Assembly: GCA_037974665.1 (NCBI GenBank)
Contig: CM075767.1
Coordinates: 5,729,501 to 5,793,500, forward strand
Origin: Ehretia macrophylla
Taxonomy: Eukaryota > Streptophyta > Magnoliopsida > Boraginales > Ehretiaceae
DNA length: 64,000 nt
Direction of reading: 5' to 3'
Under the pieces are notes generated by a model, which was not told where the DNA came from, did not search any database, and was given only the letters and a program-made list of their open reading frames with translations. A program made the translations under genes and the position numbers. How positions within the stretch are numbered: the stretch's first letter is position 1; each line of letters begins with the position of its first letter. Shown in pieces: positions 59,376 through 64,000 of this stretch.

Positions 59376-61215
59376 ATTGAACTACATATTTAATTGTTAA
59401 AGATTGAGTGAACATGTTTATATCTTGATTATATTGTTTATACTATTGTTAATTGTAGTGTTGTGTAAGGCTGTGATTATGACTTGTATACTTAACTACT
59501 TGAATGATTACTTGGATTATGTGTTAAATTGAAGTGTATAAATTGTGACATTTTGCTAAGGATGGAATTCTAATAGATGTTGTATATTAATTAAATAAAA
59601 CTATAAGTTAGCTAACCTAGTTAGATAATTAATGATTGTTGTAGTTAAAGAATAATTGAAGTAATGTTTGACCTTATGTTCAAGGTGATTAAGAGTGATG
59701 TGAAGCCAATCTTGCATCTTGGAGGTTGGTAGAGGTGAAGGAGTTTTTTCATCCTTATGTGTATAATAATTTATTTTCTTGCTCATAAATTGTGTGATTT
59801 AGTATAATTGTTAAAGTGGTGTGTGCTTATTGATTACCATATTATGTGCGAGGGCAACCCTACTTTGTTGTCCCTCAATTATGTGATTATTGGTTTATCT
59901 TATTTGTTATCATCTTGAGTGCATTGCATTATGGTTGCGCAACCATTTGGGCATGCTAGTGTCGGGAAAACCGGGCTGCATCAGGCTTGTCAGTACACCT
60001 CGGCTACCATAGTTGCCCAGTCTTTCTCTCGCTTGGGATGCCGCCCAGGGATAGTTTGGTCATAGGATCGGGGTACATCCGGAGCACACCCATTGAAGTT
60101 ATAAGGTGGTATGTCGACTTATCGTTATCAGTGTCATTATTATATCGGGGTTTCTGTTCGTGGTTTGTGGTATGAGTTCAAGGTCAACTGGTATTTTTTA
60201 TTGTGTAACTCTCGCTTGGGTCCTAAGTCCTTGGAGAGTTATCTTATATCCTTTTTGTATGTACCTGTCGCTTAGGCTCTAAGTCCTTCGAGAGTTACAT
60301 ATGAGTGTATTCTTATTTATGTGTTATTAAATTCGTGAAATTGTTTGGTTCTCTTGTGATAATGTGATACTCATATGATTGCCTTGCTTGTGCTTAAATG
60401 CTTTTATGTTGTTATTGTTTGTGTTTGGCTAACTAAATGTGTTACTTTGTACTACTGTTTGAGTGAGTAATTATTTTGTTATTTGATTTTAGGATTTATA
60501 TGCATTGCACGAAAACCCTTTTTTGAAAAGTGTCTGGTTTCTTGTTCCCTCCCTCACTGGGCGTAGGTGGTTAGTATGCTCATTCCCTCTTTCTAACCCT
60601 TCCAAGTTCGGTGCCTTTGGAGTCTGAGGAAAGAAAGCTCAAGAGACCCTTGGATTGAATGTTCTAGTCTTAGTTAATTGTTCTATTTTGGTTTGTGATA
60701 GTTATGTTTCTTTTGCGGCCTGCATGCCTTGTATATATGTTGGTTGATATAAGGAGTGTAATATGAAGTTAAAGTTTGTATGAGTGGATAGTTAGTAGTG
60801 GGTTTGTAATAACTTTTATTGCTTTATCGTTTTGCCTAATAGTTTGCATGCTTGTGTGGTTTAGTGGAATGTGGTTGGAGGACTTAAAATATAAGAAAGA
60901 TAGATATGAAATATTAGAGTTGTATGATAATCGGATTTATAATTATGGGTTTTCAACATCTAACTGAAATGCTTGCTTATAGGTTATATTTTGTGATAGT
61001 AGAAAGGCTCGGATGACCTTAAGGATTGATGAATGCTGTGATGTTGGAAGTTGGGGTTGGTTGTGAATGTTGTTTATAGTTTTGTTGTTATTTCTTCTAA
61101 GTGCAGGTAACCGGTTAGGTCTAGAAACAAGGGAAACTCCGTCTGTTTTTTCTCGTTTTTGTGACCTTGGGGATTGGAACGGGTCTTCGGTCTCGTGAGG
61201 GATCGGGGTGTTACA

Positions 61216-63098
61216 ACTATTGACTTTTTTAAAAAATAAAGTAGATCGCTTTTAATGTGAATTATAGAAGTGTAATTCGACCTACAACGGAGAAAAATGG
61301 CATATGACTTGCAATGTTTCCAAATAAAAACAAACTTGGTCCGTATTTCATTACCATACACATTTTTATAGAAAAATCTCATAGGAATTGAATAACATTT
61401 TAAATCAAACTTAACATGTTTTCATTAAACATTGCATTAATATAAATTAATGTTCAATTTAGCAGTTTGAAAACTCTCACATTTTTTTTGAATTTTATAA
61501 ACAAGCAAAATATGAAGATATTAACACGCTTTTATATATTTTTTCTATTTATTAACAAGTTAAATATAGATACTATTAAATTTATGTAACCAATCTGTAG
61601 CCAATGGCCACAAAATGGCTACGGACTTCTATTTGTCTATTGTCAATCTGTAGCCAATGGCCATGGAATGGCTATGAACTTCGTTGTATCCGCAACCAAT
61701 CCGTTGTTAATGGTTACGAAATGACTATGGACTTTTGAACAAAAACAATGTAAATCGGTTTTCATGCGAATTATGGAAGTGTGATTCAGCCTACAACGGA
61801 GGAAAATGTCATATGACTTTTAAGGTTTCCAAATAAAAACACACTTGGTCCGTATTTCATTAACATGCGCATTTTTATAGAAATATCTCATACAAATTGA
61901 ATAACCTTTTAAATGAAACTTAACATGTTTTAATTAAACATTGCGTTAATCTAAATTAACGTTCAATCTAGTAGTTTAAAAACTCTCACATTTGGTTTGA
62001 AATTCATAAAAGAGCAAAGTATGAAGATAATGAAACGTTTTTATACGTATTTTCTATTTATTGGCATGTTAAAGATAGATACTATTAAATTTCCGTAGCT
62101 AATGACAACGAAATGGCTATGAACTTCTATGTGTCCGTCGTCAATCCGTAGAACGGACTTCTATGTATCCGCAACCAATCTGTCACAAACGGCCACTGAA
62201 TGACTACATACTTTTAAATAAAAATAAATTAGATCACTTTTAATGTGAATTATGAAAGTGTGATTCAACCTACAATGGAGGAAAATGTCACATGACTAAC
62301 AAGGTTTCCAAATAAAAACAAACTTGGTTAATATTTAATTACCATGCGCATTTTTATAAAAAAAACAATTAAAAGAATTGAATAACCGTTTAAATCAAAC
62401 TTAATATGTTTTTATTAAACATTGTGTTAACGTAAATTAATGTTCAACTTAGCAGCTTAAAAAGTCTCACATTTCGTTTGAATTTCATAAAAAGAAAAAT
62501 ATGAAGATATTAACACGTTTTCATATGTTTTTCCTATTTATTAACAACTTAAATGTAGATACTATTAAAAATATGTAGCCAATTGTCGTAGCCATTCCGT
62601 GGCCTATGGACTTCTATGTGTTCACAGCCAATTTGTAGCCAAGGGCCACGGAATAGCTACAGACTTTTAAACAAAAACAAAGTAGATTGATTTTAATGTA
62701 AATTATGGAAGTCTGGTTCGACCTACAACAGAGAAAATGTCATATGACTTGCAAGGTTTCCAAATAAAAACAAATTTGATCCGTATTTCATTACCATGTG
62801 CATTTTTATAGAAAAATCTCATAGAAATTGAATAATCAATTAAATCAAACTTAATATGTTTCCATTAGACATTACATTAATGTAAATTAACGTTAAATCT
62901 AGTAGTTTAAAAATTCTCACATTTGGTTTGATCTTCATAAACAAGCAAAATATGTAGATATTAATACATTTTTATACATTTTTTCTATTTATTTACTAGT
63001 TAAAGATAAATACTACTAAATTTATGTAGCCTATGTAGCCAAGGGCCGCGGAATGGCTATGGACTTCTATGTGTCCATAGACAATCTATCGCCAATGG
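61216..63098. repeat. Tandem array of ~450-510 bp units, right part
   Basis: Anchor copies (AATTATGGAAGTGTGATTC variants) lie at about 61259, 61769, 62249 and 62702. Together with the left part there are six. With the nested element removed, the unit spanning the break is about 441 bp, in line with its neighbours. Confidence 0.85.
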
Positions 63099-64000
63099 TG
63101 TAACACCCCGACCCGTGCATATAATTATTTTTTTTGATGTGCATATATTTATATGTCTACTTTAATTATTTACGTATATTTGTTTGCATAAAATATCATA
63201 TTTTTGGGTTATGTGCATCTATTTCGTTTAACGTGCATTTATCTCAAACTATGTGCATACATCTAATTTAATAAGAAATTTCATCTATTAACATATATTG
63301 TATCAATAAAAATGCCTTCTTATATAAGTAGGCACGTTTAATTGATTAATGTGCATAATTCTCATTTTACATGCAATTTTAGGACTTCACGAACACTTTG
63401 GAAAATCGTAGGAATCGTAGAAAATAATTAACATAGATAATTAGGAATTGGAACAACTAAATTAGTTAGAATTAAACTAGAATGACAAACTAGTTAATAG
63501 CATTTAGTTGAAGGGCATGTTGGTCATTTGATTTGTTTTCTTTTATTATTTACACCTACTAATACTCTACAACACACACAAACACACAAAACACACACAA
63601 AAATCAGATTTCCACACACACACACACAAATTCAGCACACACACACAACACACGATAGAAAGGAAAGAAGAAGAGAAGAAGAAAATAAGGAAGAAGAAGA
63701 AGAAATCAGCTTTGTAAAGTCAATTTTCATGCCATTCTTCATGTCTAGGTGAGGGAATTCATATTATTTGGATTCTATTTGGATTATTCAGCTATATGTA
63801 TGCATGCTATGTTTTATGTAAGTGTTCAAAGATGTTGAAAATGTATGTTTAGCTAAAGTATTAGTATGCTAAAGGTTGTAGGAACTCTCTAGTGCTCATA
63901 GAATGAATTCTTGCATGCTATCTTTAGTTGTAGAGTTGCTTTGTTAACTAAGTGTAATTGTGTAGTTTAGGTGTTTGTTAAATGTGCTAAATGAAGTGTA
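63099..64000 (+). mobile_element. Start of another long LTR, runs off the window
   Basis: Begins TGTAACACCCCGACCCG, like the other long LTRs here, inside a unit of the tandem array (after CCAATGG). A CA-rich stretch (63573-63650), a GA-rich stretch (63660-63705) and CTAGGTGAGGGAATTC (63747) follow; the last resembles similar points of the other LTRs. The end is not in the window. Confidence 0.65.

Larger units (their letters stand above)
35150..61215 (+). mobile_element. Non-autonomous long-LTR element with gag only (TR-GAG-like), interrupted twice
   Basis: LTRs begin TGTAACAACCCGGACCC (35150 and 47637) and end GGGTGTTACA (46132 and 61215). The flanks are GCTAC (35145-35149) and ACTAT (61216-61220), a 5-bp duplication differing at two transition sites. 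Subtracting the two insertions and their duplications gives LTRs of about 3,402 and 3,486 bp and a complete element of about 8.4 kb. The 1.5-kb interior (46133-47636) encodes only a gag zinc-knuckle fragment, with no protease, RT or integrase. A polypurine tract precedes the 3' LTR. This matches the published TR-GAG class of plant elements, which must borrow enzymes from an autonomous partner. Confidence 0.9.
47637..61215 (+). repeat. 3' LTR of the gag-only element, split by a gypsy element
   Basis: LTR sequence is 47637-49287 plus 59376-61215. The join falls inside GGTTCTTGA/ATTGAACTACAT, which is continuous in the 5' LTR at about 44341-44365. It contains a duplicated copy of the hairpin region (60205-60241 and 60262-60297). 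Confidence 0.88.
33393..63098. mobile_element. CACTA (En/Spm-like) transposon end with subterminal tandem array, split by nested elements
   Basis: 33393 begins CACTACAAGAAAAAAAGG, the canonical plant CACTA terminus, followed by many short subterminal motifs such as GGCGACGG, CCGTCGCC and CGTCGCCAATCC. A second, mutated terminus (ACTACAAGAGAA) sits at 33761. From about 34260 on, a tandem array of ~450-510 bp units follows and resumes after the nest at 61216-63098. The opposite CACTA terminus is not seen, since another LTR starts at 63099. No transposase coding sequence is present, so this would be a non-autonomous or truncated element. Treating the tandem array as part of the CACTA element is inference. 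Confidence 0.6.

Noticed and set aside
34261-63098. CRISPR or centromeric satellite
   Set aside because: Units of 450-510 bp without spacers exclude CRISPR. Six units with diverged sequence next to a CACTA end do not support a centromeric satellite call.

Overview
This window is nuclear DNA of a flowering plant, most likely a eudicot. It is AT-rich and intron-bearing, and it is dominated by LTR retrotransposons. It also holds one intact plant multicopper oxidase (laccase) gene with the standard six-exon layout and a small piece of plastid DNA (ndhH) pasted into a transposon. The sequence alone does not name the species. The laccase is the only ordinary intact gene I can support; the rest is transposable elements, their decayed coding regions, a decayed GRF zinc-finger gene, microsatellites and featureless AT-rich sequence.

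Layout. 1-2431: minus-strand Ty3/gypsy (chromovirus-like) gag-pol remnant, abutting a plus-strand LTR fragment (2432-3048). 3049-7300: LTR-like debris, a decayed GRF zinc-finger gene (4690-5280) and a degenerate palindrome-bearing repeat. 7313-12649 and 13128-17977: two Ty1/copia elements of one family, both on the minus strand, each with perfect 5-bp target-site duplications (TTGAT and GTGTA). The second sits inside an older copia-type LTR. 19086-26756: two very long solo LTRs, one inserted one base from the end of the other, both with perfect duplications. 27688-32348: laccase gene on the minus strand with a Mutator-like MITE in intron 4.

33393-63098: a CACTA transposon end followed by a tandem array of ~450-510 bp units, split by a 26-kb nest. 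The host of the nest is a non-autonomous element with ~3.4-kb LTRs and a 1.5-kb interior carrying only a gag zinc-knuckle fragment (35150-61215). A related element sits in its 5' LTR (35696-43271, minus strand). A 10-kb chromovirus-type gypsy element sits in its 3' LTR (49288-59375). That gypsy element carries 347 bp of plastid ndhH inside its reverse transcriptase. From 63099 another long LTR of the same general type begins and runs off the window.

How the parts relate: copia, gypsy and the gag-only elements are all disabled by stops or deletions. The gag-only elements share a polypurine-tract region and LTR sequence blocks with the gypsy element, so they were probably mobilised by gypsy-type machinery. 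In-frame stops in the gypsy copy are largely TAG where CAG is expected, which fits decay of methylated cytosines in CHG context. Statements on family membership and on mechanism are inference from motifs and boundaries; no database search was possible.
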